A program made the translations under genes and the position numbers. Below are positions 44,554-55,095 of a stretch of 64,000 bases of DNA, piece after piece. The stretch comes from Clostridia bacterium (GTDB taxonomy: Bacteria > Bacillota > Clostridia > UBA1212 > UBA1255), in NCBI GenBank assembly GCA_017560765.1, contig JAFZEI010000031.1, positions 21,005 through 85,004 on the forward strand. The letters run 5' to 3'. Under the pieces are notes generated by a model. That model had not been told where the DNA came from. It did not search any database and saw nothing but the letters and a program-made list of their open reading frames with translations. Positions within the stretch are counted from its first letter, which is position 1. Every line of letters starts with the position of its first letter.

Positions 44554-47500
44554 ATGGCAACACAGTGGACTTTAGATCAAAAAAGAGCAATTGACGAATA
44601 CGGCGGGAACATACTTGTTTCCGCCGCAGCCGGTTCAGGCAAGACAGCCGTTTTGATTGAAAGAATTCTCACAATTATTAAAGAAAAAACAGACATCGAT
44701 AAGATGTTAATAGTGACTTTTACAAAGGCAGCAGCTGCGGAAATGCGTGAAAGGCTTTATGTGTCGTTGCAAAAGGAGTTGGACTCAGAAGAAATCACTC
44801 CTTCAATGGCAAGAAGACTTGCGCGCCAGCAGATGCTGCTTTCTAAGTCTTATATAACAACCATTGACTCTTTTTGCAAAAGTGTTGTGGCAGGAAATCC
44901 TGTTGAAAGCGGTTTTGATTCTTCTTTCAGATTAGCAGATACAGGAGAAATCGCTGTTATTCAAGCAGATGTGCTTGAACAAGTATTGGAGCGTCGATAT
45001 AAAGAAAAGAGAAGTGAGTTTTTACATTTAGTAGAAAATATATGCTCATATAAAAGTGACGAACAGCTTGAATCACAAATATTGTCAATTTATAAATTTT
45101 CATTGAGTTATCCCGAACCGGAAAAGTGGCTTCAAGCTCAAAAAGAATCCTTTAATACAGATAAAATCGCCGATTTTGCAGAAACAATGTGGTGTAAAGA
45201 GCTTCTAAATGATTTATATGTATTTTTTGAGGCGAAAGGCGACGAGCTTTACAGGTGCTTGAAAACAAGTGAAGCATGGGGCATAGAGGAATACGAGAAA
45301 ATGTTTTCTGATGATTATGAAAAAACAAACAGCGTAACACAGTTTTTAAAAGAAATCAGAGAAAACGGTCTTGGCAATGTAAAATGGGAAAATATATTTG
45401 AAAAAATATCAGGGATAAGCTTTAATACTGCAGCCAGAATATCTAAAAAAAAGATAGAGGAGTACGCAGAGGCTGCATTGAATATAATAGAAGAACTTAA
45501 AGAAAAAAGAAAAAAATGCCGCGAAAAGATAAATGAATTTACTAAGAAAAAAATGGGAAGCAGTGCTGCCGCTCCTATGGATGACATAAAAAATGTTCAG
45601 CAAGATATGTGTGAGCTGATAGATTTGGTAGAGGAGTTTTCAGCAGCATTCCGTAAGAAAAAGAAAGAAAAGCACATTGTGACGTTTGATGATATTTCCC
45701 ACAGCGCGTATCAAGTGTTATCGGCAAAAGACAGCGAGGGAAACACGGTGCAAAGCGATGTTGCCAAAAGATACAGTAAATTGTTTGAAGAAGTTTATAT
45801 TGATGAATATCAAGATACAAATGAGCTTCAAGACGCAATATTGTATTTGGTATCTCGCAATTTTAGTGAAGAAGAAGCGAATAAAGAGACACAAACACCT
45901 AATATGTTTATGGTAGGTGATGTAAAGCAGAGTATTTATGGCTTTAGACAGGCAAGACCTGACATTTTTACCGATAAGTACAAAAAATTCGGCAGAGGTG
46001 ACAATCAAGGCAAGCTTATTGTGCTTAATAAGAATTTTAGAAGCAGACAAGGCGTAATAGATTCAGTAAACACGCTTTTTAAAAAGGTTATGACAGAAAA
46101 TGTCTGCGGCATTGCATATAACGAGGATGAATATTTAAATTTTGGTGCAGCACATTATCCTCAAACACCTGAAGATGATGCTACAGAACTTTACCTTGTT
46201 AAAGGTGACAATGAATATGAAGCGCAAGTTGCGGCAGAGAAAATTAAAGAATTAATAGATAGCAAATATCAGGTTTTTGATAAAAATACGAAACAAATGA
46301 GAGATATACAGTATCGTGATATTGTTATACTTTTAAGAAGTCCGGGCGGTAAAACAAGCGGGGGCAAAACATACGTACAAAGTTTGGCAAAATTGGGAAT
46401 ACCGGCATATTCACCTGAAAGCAACGGCTTTTTTGCCAATGCTGAAATAAATATACTGCTTTCTTTTTTAAAAATCATTGATAATCCTTTGCAAGATATA
46501 CATTTTGTGGCAACTATGCGTAATATTTACGGTTTTAGTGACAGTGATATTGCTGCAGTAAAGGTTGACAGTAAAAAAAGAAAAAGCAGTAAAGAAAAAA
46601 CATTGCAAGAGAGTTTTTATGAAATGTGCAGAGAGTATTCCGTAAAAGGAGAACTTAAGCAAAATATAGAAATATTTCTTCGCAGGATAGAAGAATTAAG
46701 AAAAATATCTAAGCATGTTTCTGTATCTGAGCTTTTGTGGACACTAATGCACGAAAATCACTTTTATGAGCATTTATCTGCCGGCCCAATGGGAGAGCTT
46801 CATGTAGCCAATGCAAATGTGCTTTATGCACACGCAATAAAATATGATGGAGACATTAATAAAGGTTTGTTCAGATTCCTTTATTTCTTTGATAACCTCA
46901 AAAAGAAAAGTGATATGAGTGAGGCTGCCGGCGTGTCAGAAGGTATGAATGTTGTAAGAATTATAAGCATTCACAAGAGCAAGGGACTTGAGTATCCTGT
47001 AGTCATACTCAGCAATGCAGGTAAAGATTTTAATTTGAGAGAGCTAAGAGAGCCTGTATTAAAACATCGTCTTTTGGGATTGGGCCCTACTTGCTATTTA
47101 GAAAATGAAAGAGTAAAATATCCTACAGTTATGAAGTCTTGCGTGGGACGAAGGCTGATTGCCGACAGTAAAGCAGAGGAAATGCGAGTGCTTTATGTTG
47201 CTATGACTCGCGCGGCAGAAAAACTGATTATAACGGGAAAAATAGATGAAGATTTCCAAGAATATATTCAAAAGATGAAAAATGACTGTTCAGCAGTTAC
47301 GGGAAATCCGTTGGAAAACAGTATCATGGAGTCCAAAAATTTCTTAGATTGGATTACAATGTCTGAATGCGTAGAAGAGAATCATATCTATTTCTGTGAA
47401 AAGAAAGAAGATGAAGAGGATTTAGAGGAAAATCAGCAGGAAGATATAATCAGAGTAATCCCTCAGCCTAAAATGACTTTTTACAAACAAGAAGACGATA

Positions 47501-48144
47501 TTTGTGAAAGGAGTTTGCCAGCAAAAATTTCTGTGTCTGAGCTAAAAAGACTGTCATTGGAGCAAGAGGATAGCTACGCGGAGCAGCTGAATTCCGTAGC
47601 CAAAAGAGTCATAATGGACGAAATACCTGACTTAGAAGAGGCGAGCCACAGCTCAAAACTGACTGCGGCGCAAAAGGGTACGGCGGTACACACTTGTATG
47701 CAGCTTACTCAATACAACAAAATCCGCGGACTTACTTTAGAAGAAGCAGAAAGCTACGCGGAGGAATTGATTCTTGATGCGCAAGATAAGGGCTTTTTGG
47801 ATAGAGCTCAAGCAGAAAGTATAAACAGAAAAATGCTTGCAAAATTTTACACAAGTGAGCTTGCAGAAAGAATTGCACGAGCTGATGAAGTGATGAAGGA
47901 GATTCCGTTCACACAGTTAGAGGAAGTAAACGCAGAAACGATAGCTGTACAAGGCGTGATTGACTGTATAATAAGAGAGGGCGACAAATATACGGTAATT
48001 GATTTTAAAACAGATGAAGTGCCTGATGCAGAAAAGTACAGGGAGCAGCTTGATTATTATGCTAAGGCAGTAAAAAAGAGCTTTGGAGAAGAACCGCAAA
48101 AGCTCGTATACTTTATAAAATATAACAAACAGGAGCTACTATAA
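44554..48144 (+). CDS. addA: ATP-dependent helicase/nuclease subunit A, AddA
   Basis: Helicase-nuclease of the AddAB double-strand break repair complex. The 1196 residues match the family length: UvrD-type helicase with Walker A SAAAGSGKTAVL near residue 25, VTFTKAAAAEM, the DEYQDTN Walker B near residue 415, the IHKSKGLEYPVV motif, and the C-terminal PD-(D/E)XK nuclease ending with GVIDCIIREGDKYTVIDFKT. The partner addB normally lies directly upstream; here a glycosidase gene does. Ribosome site is weak, and the start is the first ATG of the conserved N-terminus WTLDQKRAI. Confidence 0.96.
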   Translation: MATQWTLDQKRAIDEYGGNILVSAAAGSGKTAVLIERILTIIKEKTDIDKMLIVTFTKAAAAEMRERLYVSLQKELDSEEITPSMARRLARQQMLLSKSYITTIDSFCKSVVAGNPVESGFDSSFRLADTGEIAVIQADVLEQVLERRYKEKRSEFLHLVENICSYKSDEQLESQILSIYKFSLSYPEPEKWLQAQKESFNTDKIADFAETMWCKELLNDLYVFFEAKGDELYRCLKTSEAWGIEEYEKMFSDDYEKTNSVTQFLKEIRENGLGNVKWENIFEKISGISFNTAARISKKKIEEYAEAALNIIEELKEKRKKCREKINEFTKKKMGSSAAAPMDDIKNVQQDMCELIDLVEEFSAAFRKKKKEKHIVTFDDISHSAYQVLSAKDSEGNTVQSDVAKRYSKLFEEVYIDEYQDTNELQDAILYLVSRNFSEEEANKETQTPNMFMVGDVKQSIYGFRQARPDIFTDKYKKFGRGDNQGKLIVLNKNFRSRQGVIDSVNTLFKKVMTENVCGIAYNEDEYLNFGAAHYPQTPEDDATELYLVKGDNEYEAQVAAEKIKELIDSKYQVFDKNTKQMRDIQYRDIVILLRSPGGKTSGGKTYVQSLAKLGIPAYSPESNGFFANAEINILLSFLKIIDNPLQDIHFVATMRNIYGFSDSDIAAVKVDSKKRKSSKEKTLQESFYEMCREYSVKGELKQNIEIFLRRIEELRKISKHVSVSELLWTLMHENHFYEHLSAGPMGELHVANANVLYAHAIKYDGDINKGLFRFLYFFDNLKKKSDMSEAAGVSEGMNVVRIISIHKSKGLEYPVVILSNAGKDFNLRELREPVLKHRLLGLGPTCYLENERVKYPTVMKSCVGRRLIADSKAEEMRVLYVAMTRAAEKLIITGKIDEDFQEYIQKMKNDCSAVTGNPLENSIMESKNFLDWITMSECVEENHIYFCEKKEDEEDLEENQQEDIIRVIPQPKMTFYKQEDDICERSLPAKISVSELKRLSLEQEDSYAEQLNSVAKRVIMDEIPDLEEASHSSKLTAAQKGTAVHTCMQLTQYNKIRGLTLEEAESYAEELILDAQDKGFLDRAQAESINRKMLAKFYTSELAERIARADEVMKEIPFTQLEEVNAETIAVQGVIDCIIREGDKYTVIDFKTDEVPDAEKYREQLDYYAKAVKKSFGEEPQKLVYFIKYNKQELL

Positions 48145-48145
48145 A

Positions 48146-48862
48146 ATGGAAGAACTCAGATTGCAAAAATATTTGGCACAGTGCGGCGTATCATCAAGAC
48201 GAGGTGCGGAACAAATTATACAAGAGGGCCGTGTAACGGTTAACGGTACTGTTGTGACAGAAATGGGTATAAAAGTAAAAAAAGGCGATAAAGTTACTGT
48301 TGACGGACAAATTGTAAAACAGGAGAAAATTAAATACTATATACTTCTAAATAAGCCAGCAGGAGTATTATCTTCTGTTAAGGATGATAGGGGAAGGGAA
48401 TGTGTCGTGGATTTAATAGAAGGTATAGATGCAAGATTGTACCCTGTGGGCAGACTTGACTATGATACAACGGGACTTTTGCTTTTGACTAACGACGGAG
48501 ACTTTATGCAAAGGGTAACACATCCTTCTTTTGAAATATGGAAAACATATCAGGCAGTCGTAAAAGGAGTGCCTACGGAGACTGATGTAAAGCGATTTGC
48601 AGAGGGTATTATGCTTGATGACGGCAAAACTCTCCCTGCTGTTCTTGATGTTGTGGGATATAAGGGAAACAATGCAATAGTAGAAGTCAGCATAAGAGAA
48701 GGCAGAAACAGACAGGTAAGAAGAATGCTTGAACGCATAGGACATCCTGTTAATTCGTTGAAAAGAATTAGCTTCGGCTCTTTAGAACTTGGTGATTTAA
48801 AGCCGGGAAAATGGCGTCATGTACAGCCTGAGGAAATAGCAAGGCTTACGGAGGAACGGTGA
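48146..48862 (+). CDS. rluB: RluB/RsuA-type rRNA pseudouridine synthase
   Basis: Isomerises uridine in ribosomal RNA. The 238-residue protein has an S4 RNA-binding domain (residues 1-60: LRLQKYLAQCGVSSRRGAEQIIQEGRVTVNG) and the catalytic GRLDYDTTGLLLLTNDG with the essential aspartate, then RQVRRML. AGGAG sits in the end of addA, one base before the ATG region, so translation is coupled. Whether it modifies 23S or 16S rRNA cannot be told; RluB-like is the better guess by length and sequence. Confidence 0.93.
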   Translation: MEELRLQKYLAQCGVSSRRGAEQIIQEGRVTVNGTVVTEMGIKVKKGDKVTVDGQIVKQEKIKYYILLNKPAGVLSSVKDDRGRECVVDLIEGIDARLYPVGRLDYDTTGLLLLTNDGDFMQRVTHPSFEIWKTYQAVVKGVPTETDVKRFAEGIMLDDGKTLPAVLDVVGYKGNNAIVEVSIREGRNRQVRRMLERIGHPVNSLKRISFGSLELGDLKPGKWRHVQPEEIARLTEER

Positions 48863-48866
48863 TTTT

Positions 48867-51182
48867 TTGAATTTAAGACGTTTTCTTTTTTGGAAAAAGA
48901 ATAAAAAAGCAGCAGAGAAAGAAAAACTCCCTGAAAAACTGGAGCTGGCAATGGGCGGCAAACCGGAGGGTGATTTTAACGGAGTAAAAACAGATTACAC
49001 TGACGATTTTAAGTTCGGTGAAGTTTGGCTTGCCGTAAAAGATAAAAAGTTATACAAATACTGTGATGATGTTGTTGATGTATTTGATATAAAAGAAGGC
49101 GATGAGCTTTTTGTGGATGTTGCCGCAACTTCTGTATCACTCGTATTAAAGCGAGAAGAAGAACAAAAGCTTATATGCAGAGGTACAAATACTGTAAACA
49201 GATTTCTCGGAGAGTTTGCAGGTAAAGTTAATAAAGAGCTTAACGGTGAGAATTTCGAAATGCCGGAAGGCGAAAATGCTCCGCATGGCGGACGAGGCGG
49301 TCACAGGCGCGGAGGTCATGGCGGCCCCGGAGGCCACGGAGGTAACGGAGACTGTTGCCCAAAATGCGGACGTCCGTATAAAGACGCAACGCGTACTTGT
49401 CCTCACTGTATGGACAAAATGAGCCTTGTAAAAAGATTGTTTTCTTATGCATGGAAATATAAGGGCTACATTATAGCAATAGTTTTTTTTACTTTGATAA
49501 GTGCGCTTTTGCAAGTGGTTACGCCGTACATACACGGTACTGTATTTTTTGATCAAGTTTTAAAAGAAGGGCATCCTCACTACGGTAAAATATTTGAACT
49601 TGTAGGTTTTCTTATTTTATTGCAATTTATTTCTACTTTCGTGACAATTATATACGGCAGAGCAAATTCTAAATTTGCAAACGAAGTAGTATATGATTTA
49701 AAAACGGATGTTTTTTCATCCATGCAAAGACTTTCAATAAAATATTTTACAGACAAAGAAACAGGTGCTTTGATGACAAGAGTTAATTCCGACGCTGAAG
49801 AAGTACAGTGGTTTATGTTGGATGGCATTCCGTTTCTTATAGTTAACATAATGAAACTTCTTGGAATAGCAGCGATTATGCTGGTAATTAAGCCTTCGAT
49901 TACGCTGATGATATTGATTCCTGTACCGTTTATTATACTTTTCTTTTATAAGTTTATGCCGAAATTTCACAGACTGTATTCAAAGAGCTTCAGAAAAAGA
50001 AGCGACATGACAGCCAGAATGAATGATTCTTTTACAGCAGTAAGAGTTGTAAAGGCTTTCGGCAAAGAAGAAACAGAAAACAAGTCTTTTGCAGTTACAA
50101 GCCGCGATTTCGGCGACACTCAGGCGGAAATACAGACTAAGTCAGGCACAGTTTTTCCCCTTGTCAGTCTTGCTATGTGGTCAGGTTCAATGTTTATATA
50201 TGTTATGGGTGGTTTGCTCATAATAAGCGGCAAGATGGGATTCGGAACGCTCACCTCCTTTGTAGGTTATGTGGGAATGATTTACGGTCCTCTTGAGTGG
50301 ATGGCAAATACAGTTCAAAAGCTCACGGCAGCCTTGAATTCTGCCAACAGAATTTTTGAAATTATAGATGCGGAGTCTGTTATAGCAGAAAAAGAAAATC
50401 CAAAAATTATAAAAGATTTTAAAGGTGAAATAACATTTGAAAATGTTGATTTCAGCTATGTGCCAAACAGGCCTGTGCTTAAGGATATATCCTTTAAGGC
50501 AGCAGCAGGAGAACATATAGGAATAGTAGGCCCGTCGGGAGCCGGTAAGTCCACTCTTATAAATTTGATTGCCAGATTGTATGATACTGATTCCGGCACC
50601 ATAAAGTTTGACGGAATAGACATACGCGAGCTTTCACTAAAGTGGATTCATGACCAAGTCGGCACAGTATTACAGGATACGTATTTGTTTATGGGTACGG
50701 TGTTTGATAATATAGCGTATACAAAGCCGGATGCCACACCTGACGAAGTAATCAATGCTGCTAAAATGGCAAATGCACACGATTTTATTATGAAAATGGA
50801 AGATGGCTACGACACATGGATAGGAACGGGAGGCAAAGGTCTTTCCGGCGGCGAACGTCAAAGAATTTCTTTGGCAAGAGCTATTCTTAAAAAACCTAAA
50901 ATATTAATTCTTGATGAAGCCACTTCTGCTGTAGATACACAAACGGAGCTGCACATTCAAAGAGCCCTTGAAATGCTGTCGAAGGGCAGAACTACATTTA
51001 ATATTGCCCACAGACTGTCCACATTGAGAAATGCAGACAGACTTATAGTAATCGAAAACGGTAATTTGGTGGAAATGGGCACACATGCGGAAATATATGC
51101 TTTAGAGGGTGTTTATTTCAAATTGTATCAAATACAAAAAGATGCACTTAAAATGAGAGGCTTAGAGGAGGCTGGTTCTTAA
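48867..51182 (+). CDS. ABC exporter with N-terminal domain and zinc ribbon (unit gene 1)
   Basis: The 771-residue protein starts at TTG, 4 nt after rluB, behind GGAGG. Residues 1-135 form a soluble domain, 140-161 a Gly/His-rich linker (HGGRGGHRRGGHGG), and C164-x2-C167...C178-x2-C181 a zinc ribbon. A normal exporter follows: six membrane segments (about 195-490), Walker A GPSGAGKST, signature LSGGERQR and Walker [13 protein letters not shown]. With the DUF1854 protein and the second exporter it forms a tightly packed unit, probably a heterodimeric transporter. The substrate is unknown. Confidence 0.9.
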   Translation: MNLRRFLFWKKNKKAAEKEKLPEKLELAMGGKPEGDFNGVKTDYTDDFKFGEVWLAVKDKKLYKYCDDVVDVFDIKEGDELFVDVAATSVSLVLKREEEQKLICRGTNTVNRFLGEFAGKVNKELNGENFEMPEGENAPHGGRGGHRRGGHGGPGGHGGNGDCCPKCGRPYKDATRTCPHCMDKMSLVKRLFSYAWKYKGYIIAIVFFTLISALLQVVTPYIHGTVFFDQVLKEGHPHYGKIFELVGFLILLQFISTFVTIIYGRANSKFANEVVYDLKTDVFSSMQRLSIKYFTDKETGALMTRVNSDAEEVQWFMLDGIPFLIVNIMKLLGIAAIMLVIKPSITLMILIPVPFIILFFYKFMPKFHRLYSKSFRKRSDMTARMNDSFTAVRVVKAFGKEETENKSFAVTSRDFGDTQAEIQTKSGTVFPLVSLAMWSGSMFIYVMGGLLIISGKMGFGTLTSFVGYVGMIYGPLEWMANTVQKLTAALNSANRIFEIIDAESVIAEKENPKIIKDFKGEITFENVDFSYVPNRPVLKDISFKAAAGEHIGIVGPSGAGKSTLINLIARLYDTDSGTIKFDGIDIRELSLKWIHDQVGTVLQDTYLFMGTVFDNIAYTKPDATPDEVINAAKMANAHDFIMKMEDGYDTWIGTGGKGLSGGERQRISLARAILKKPKILILDEATSAVDTQTELHIQRALEMLSKGRTTFNIAHRLSTLRNADRLIVIENGNLVEMGTHAEIYALEGVYFKLYQIQKDALKMRGLEEAGS

Positions 51183-51707
51183 ATGGATAATACAATACAG
51201 GATATTTCAACAGTAAATTATCTTAAAGATGAAGACGTTGTTTTTGAAAAAACAACAGGCGGATTTTTGAGCATAAAAATAGGGGATAAAGAATATAAGC
51301 GAGTAATGCTGCAAAGAGCATTTCCGTTGTCTAAGCCAGCAAAGTTTATTTCCGTAAGAGAAGTCAGAGAGGATAGAGAACCGGGAGAGGAAATAGGCGT
51401 TATAGAAGATATTGCCAAGCTGTCAGCAGAAAAGCGCGCTCTCGTAGAAGAAGAGCTGACAACGAGATATTTTACCCCGGTAATATTGCAAATTACCAAG
51501 CTTAAAGATGAACGAGGTTTTGTATATATTGAGGCAGAAACTTCCTCGGGACCTCGTAAAATAACAGCACATAATAATTCTTCAAGCTTTATACGGCTTT
51601 CTGCAGGAAGGGTGCTTATAGTAGATGTGGACGGTAACAGATTTGATATTCCCGATATGACACTGCTTGATAAAAAGAGCATACGGAATCTGGAGGTTGT
51701 GGTGTAA
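51183..51707 (+). CDS. DUF1854 protein (unit gene 2)
   Basis: The 174-residue soluble protein matches DUF1854 proteins, which are found beside ABC transporters (in some proteobacteria near cyanophycin genes). Visible pattern: RVMLQRAFPLSKPAKFISVRE, ELTTRYFTPVILQITKLKDERGFVYIEAETSSGPR, and RVLIVDVDGNRFDIPDMTLLDKKSI. It starts at the base after the ABC1 stop and shares its last bases with the ABC2 start (TAATG), so all three are translationally coupled. No function is established. Confidence 0.85.
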   Translation: MDNTIQDISTVNYLKDEDVVFEKTTGGFLSIKIGDKEYKRVMLQRAFPLSKPAKFISVREVREDREPGEEIGVIEDIAKLSAEKRALVEEELTTRYFTPVILQITKLKDERGFVYIEAETSSGPRKITAHNNSSSFIRLSAGRVLIVDVDGNRFDIPDMTLLDKKSIRNLEVVV

Positions 51708-53959
51708 TGACGCTTTTTTTTGAATTGCCTGCATGGGTGACGGATATTGTGGCAGATAAGTATCCGTCAGAGAAAATGCTTTATGCAATACCGTGGGATT
51801 TGAATGAAAAGGATGAGTTTTCAAATGGATTCTGTGTTGTTACAGAAAGAAACTTCTTATTCATTGAAGGCTTTGAGGTAAAAAAAGAAATATTGATAGA
51901 TGCATTTGAGGACTTTAAAGTAAATCCCATGAGCGGGGCAGGCATACTTGAAGCAAAAGCAGTTCTTACAGGGGAGGACGTGTATCTGGCGCGTTTTTCA
52001 ATGGAACATTTGGCAAGGTATGCCACAATTGCACAAAAGACCAATATGAGGCATACGGGAAAAGTAACTCAGATGAGAGAAGAACCGGACCTTAAATGTC
52101 TTAAATGCGGCAGACCGTACCCAAAAGGAACTACTATTTGCCCCAAATGCGTAAAAAAAGGCACAATACTTAGCAGACTTTTAAAAATGACTGTAAAATA
52201 TTGGCGCAGACTTGCAATCGCAGGTGTTTTTCTGTTGCTGATATCAGGTCTTAATATATTGTTGCCGGAAATTTATTCCAAAATTGTAAATCAAGTTTAT
52301 ATGGTACCTACTCCCGAAGCAGGAGAGTTAAACGGAATACTTACCGTTTTTGCACTTTTACTTATTTCATACTTTACCTGTAGAGTAGCTGTTGCTGTAG
52401 TATCCATTTTCAGAGCCAGAATATTGGCGAAACTAAGCAGTGATATTGCGCATGATTTAAGAATTCAAGTTTTTGAGCATATCCACCAAATGTCAGTGGG
52501 CTTTACAAATGAGCACAAAACAGGAGATTTAATAAGTCGTGTAACAAATGATACTACGAGAGTAAAGAATTTTATACAGTCAGAGGCAGTCGAATGCATA
52601 AACCAGGGGCTGACATTGATGGCAGTAGGCGTTTATATGCTTTTGATTGACTGGAAAATGGCACTTGTGGTTATTCTGCCGGCTCCCCTTATTGTGCTTG
52701 CAATGAGAGGTTTTCACAGAAAAACACATAAAGTGTACCGCCGATTGTGGAAATTATCGGGAAAAAGCAATTCCGTATTACAAGACATACTAAGCGGTAT
52801 ACGAGTAGTTAAAACGTTTGGTACAGAAGAAAAAGAAATAGAACGATATAAGTCGGTTTGCACTACATACAAGAAGCTTTGTATAAGTAACGAGATTTTC
52901 TGGACTACCGTACAGCCTCTTGTGCGTGTGCTTACGCAAATCAGCCACCTGGCACTTATGCTCATAGGCGGCATATACATTCTCGACGGAAAGATGGACG
53001 CAGGTACTTTGGTGCAGTTTACAACGTATGCGACTATGATTTACGGACCTATCAATTATATGATTTCGTTGCCTAAATCTATTGCAGACGCCGTTGCGGC
53101 AGCTGCCAGAGTGTTTGATATACTTGATAACGAGCCTGATATTAAAGATGAAAAGGATGCTGTGGAGCTTGATATAAAGGGCGACGTGGAATATCAGAAT
53201 ATGTTTTTCGGATATAAGTCGTATAAGACAGTATTAAAAGACGTTAATTTGTCAGTAAAAAGCGGCGAGATGATAGGACTTGTAGGCCATTCCGGCTCCG
53301 GAAAGAGTACAATGATAAACTTGTTGTTAAGGTTTTACGACCCTGATTCAGGCAGGATTACGATTGACGGAGTTGACCTTAAAAATATATCTCAGAGGTA
53401 TATAAGAAATCAAATCGGCGTTGTTTTGCAAGAAACTTTTCTTTTTAGCGGAACTATTTTTGAAAATGTTACTTATTCAAAGCCGGATGCAACATTAGAA
53501 GAAGTTATACAAGCTTGTAAGCTTGCAAACGCACACGATTTTATCATGAAGTTTCCGGATGGTTATGATACGAGGGTTGGACAAAACGGACAGACTCTTT
53601 CGGGAGGAGAGAAGCAACGTATTGCTATTGCCAGAGCGGTAATTCACAATCCTCGCATATTGATTTTGGATGAAGCGACTGCTTCTCTTGATACAGAGAG
53701 CGAAAAACAAGTTCAGGAGGCCTTGCGCCGACTTGTAAAAAACAGAACTACATTTGCAATTGCTCATCGCTTGTCAACACTTAAATTTGCTGACAGGCTT
53801 GTGGTACTTGACCACGGAAAAGTGGCAGAATCCGGCACTCACGACGAGCTTTTAAAAGCAAAAGGAATTTATTACGGTCTTGTTCTTGCGCAACTTAATA
53901 TGACGAGGTTGGTAGGGCAGGAAGAAATTTCCGAAGATGAATATTTAAGCGGAGAATAA
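51707..53959 (+). CDS. ABC exporter with N-terminal domain and zinc ribbon (unit gene 3)
   Basis: The 750-residue protein resembles gene 1 in layout. Residues 1-125 form a PH-like soluble domain ([35 protein letters not shown]). The zinc ribbon C131-x2-C134...C145-x2-C148 contains CGRPY as in gene 1. Six membrane segments follow, then Walker [10 protein letters not shown], signature LSGGEKQR and Walker [13 protein letters not shown]. Both ATP sites look intact. The ATG overlaps the DUF1854 stop. A hairpin terminator ends the unit. Confidence 0.9.
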   Translation: MTLFFELPAWVTDIVADKYPSEKMLYAIPWDLNEKDEFSNGFCVVTERNFLFIEGFEVKKEILIDAFEDFKVNPMSGAGILEAKAVLTGEDVYLARFSMEHLARYATIAQKTNMRHTGKVTQMREEPDLKCLKCGRPYPKGTTICPKCVKKGTILSRLLKMTVKYWRRLAIAGVFLLLISGLNILLPEIYSKIVNQVYMVPTPEAGELNGILTVFALLLISYFTCRVAVAVVSIFRARILAKLSSDIAHDLRIQVFEHIHQMSVGFTNEHKTGDLISRVTNDTTRVKNFIQSEAVECINQGLTLMAVGVYMLLIDWKMALVVILPAPLIVLAMRGFHRKTHKVYRRLWKLSGKSNSVLQDILSGIRVVKTFGTEEKEIERYKSVCTTYKKLCISNEIFWTTVQPLVRVLTQISHLALMLIGGIYILDGKMDAGTLVQFTTYATMIYGPINYMISLPKSIADAVAAAARVFDILDNEPDIKDEKDAVELDIKGDVEYQNMFFGYKSYKTVLKDVNLSVKSGEMIGLVGHSGSGKSTMINLLLRFYDPDSGRITIDGVDLKNISQRYIRNQIGVVLQETFLFSGTIFENVTYSKPDATLEEVIQACKLANAHDFIMKFPDGYDTRVGQNGQTLSGGEKQRIAIARAVIHNPRILILDEATASLDTESEKQVQEALRRLVKNRTTFAIAHRLSTLKFADRLVVLDHGKVAESGTHDELLKAKGIYYGLVLAQLNMTRLVGQEEISEDEYLSGE

Positions 53960-53980
53960 ACACGAAAAATATTTCGTGTT
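53959..53980 (+). terminator. Hairpin after the ABC/DUF1854 unit
   Basis: Perfect stem AACACGAAA-aata-TTTCGTGTT; the next T-run starts 10 nt later and overlaps the recA promoter. It begins in the ABC2 stop codon. Confidence 0.6.
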
Positions 53981-53985
53981 TGCCA

Positions 53986-54014
53986 TTGCATTTTTTTGTT
54001 GGATGGGTTACAAT
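53986..54014 (+). promoter_or_regulatory. recA promoter
   Basis: TTGCAT-N17-TACAAT, 49 bp before the recA ATG. I see no LexA box of the GAAC-N4-GTTC type here. Confidence 0.65.
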
Positions 54015-54062
54015 GTAGTCGTTACGGATCGAAAGTTTTTATTTTTTAAGGAGGTTTCTTAT

Positions 54063-55088
54063 ATGGCTGAGCAGCTTGACGATAAGAGAATAGAAGAGAA
54101 GAGAAAAGCGTTAGAGAATGCCATTGCAACTATAGATAAACAGTTTGGTAAGGGCGCAGTTATGAAGCTGGGCGACAATGTGAGCATGAATGTAGATGTT
54201 ATTTCTACAGGAGCTTTGGGACTTGACTTGGCTTTAGGCGTAGGAGGACTTCCGAGAGGAAGAATTATAGAAATATACGGTCCTGAGTCATCAGGTAAAA
54301 CAACAGTTGCGCTTCATGTTATTGCAGAGGCACAAAAAAACGGCGGTGACGCTGCGTTTATTGATGCAGAACATGCCCTTGATCCCGTATATGCAAAGGC
54401 TCTTGGTGTAGATATTGATAATTTGATTGTGTCGCAGCCTGATACAGGCGAACAGGCTCTTGAGATAGCAGAGGCTCTCGTTCGCAGCGGCGCAATAGAT
54501 GTTATAGTAATTGACTCGGTAGCAGCACTTGTGCCCAAGGCTGAGATTGACGGAGAAATGGGAGATTCCCATGTAGGTCTTCACGCAAGACTTATGTCAC
54601 AGGCGTTGAGAAAGCTCTCCGGTGTTATCAACAAATCAAAGACAACAGCGATTTTTATTAACCAGCTTCGCGAAAAGGTGGGCGTTATGTATGGCAATCC
54701 GGAGGTTACAACGGGAGGACGTGCGCTTAAGTTTTATGCATCTGTAAGACTTGATATCAGAAAAGTTGAGGCAATAAAAAGCGGCACGGAGGTTGTCGGT
54801 AACAGGACTCGTGCCAAGGTCGTTAAGAATAAGGTCGCACCGCCATTTAAAGAGGCAGAGTTTGATATTATTTACGGAGAGGGCATATCAAAAGTAGGTT
54901 CTATAATAGATGTTGCCGTAATGTACAATATAATCAATAAAAGCGGCGCATGGTTTTCTTATGAGGATCAGCGCATAGGTCAGGGAAGAGAAAATGTTAA
55001 GATTTATCTTAAAGAACACCCTGAATTAATGCAAGAAATTGACGCGAAGGTTCGCGCCGCTGTTAAAGATAAGAACAATATAAAGTAA
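54063..55088 (+). CDS. recA: Recombinase RecA
   Basis: Forms filaments on single-stranded DNA for strand exchange and the SOS response. The ATG at 54063 follows AAGGAGG; the frame is open further upstream but through the promoter. The 341 residues hold Walker [10 protein letters not shown], the DAEHALDP loop, Walker [17 protein letters not shown] and the L2 loop [21 protein letters not shown]. It is followed 8 bp later by recX. Its promoter does not carry the competence palindrome. Confidence 0.98.
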   Translation: MAEQLDDKRIEEKRKALENAIATIDKQFGKGAVMKLGDNVSMNVDVISTGALGLDLALGVGGLPRGRIIEIYGPESSGKTTVALHVIAEAQKNGGDAAFIDAEHALDPVYAKALGVDIDNLIVSQPDTGEQALEIAEALVRSGAIDVIVIDSVAALVPKAEIDGEMGDSHVGLHARLMSQALRKLSGVINKSKTTAIFINQLREKVGVMYGNPEVTTGGRALKFYASVRLDIRKVEAIKSGTEVVGNRTRAKVVKNKVAPPFKEAEFDIIYGEGISKVGSIIDVAVMYNIINKSGAWFSYEDQRIGQGRENVKIYLKEHPELMQEIDAKVRAAVKDKNNIK

Positions 55089-55095
55089 TCACTGT

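Noticed and set aside
53959..54062. LexA/SOS box at recA
   Set aside because: No GAAC-N4-GTTC or close variant is seen between the terminator and the recA start.
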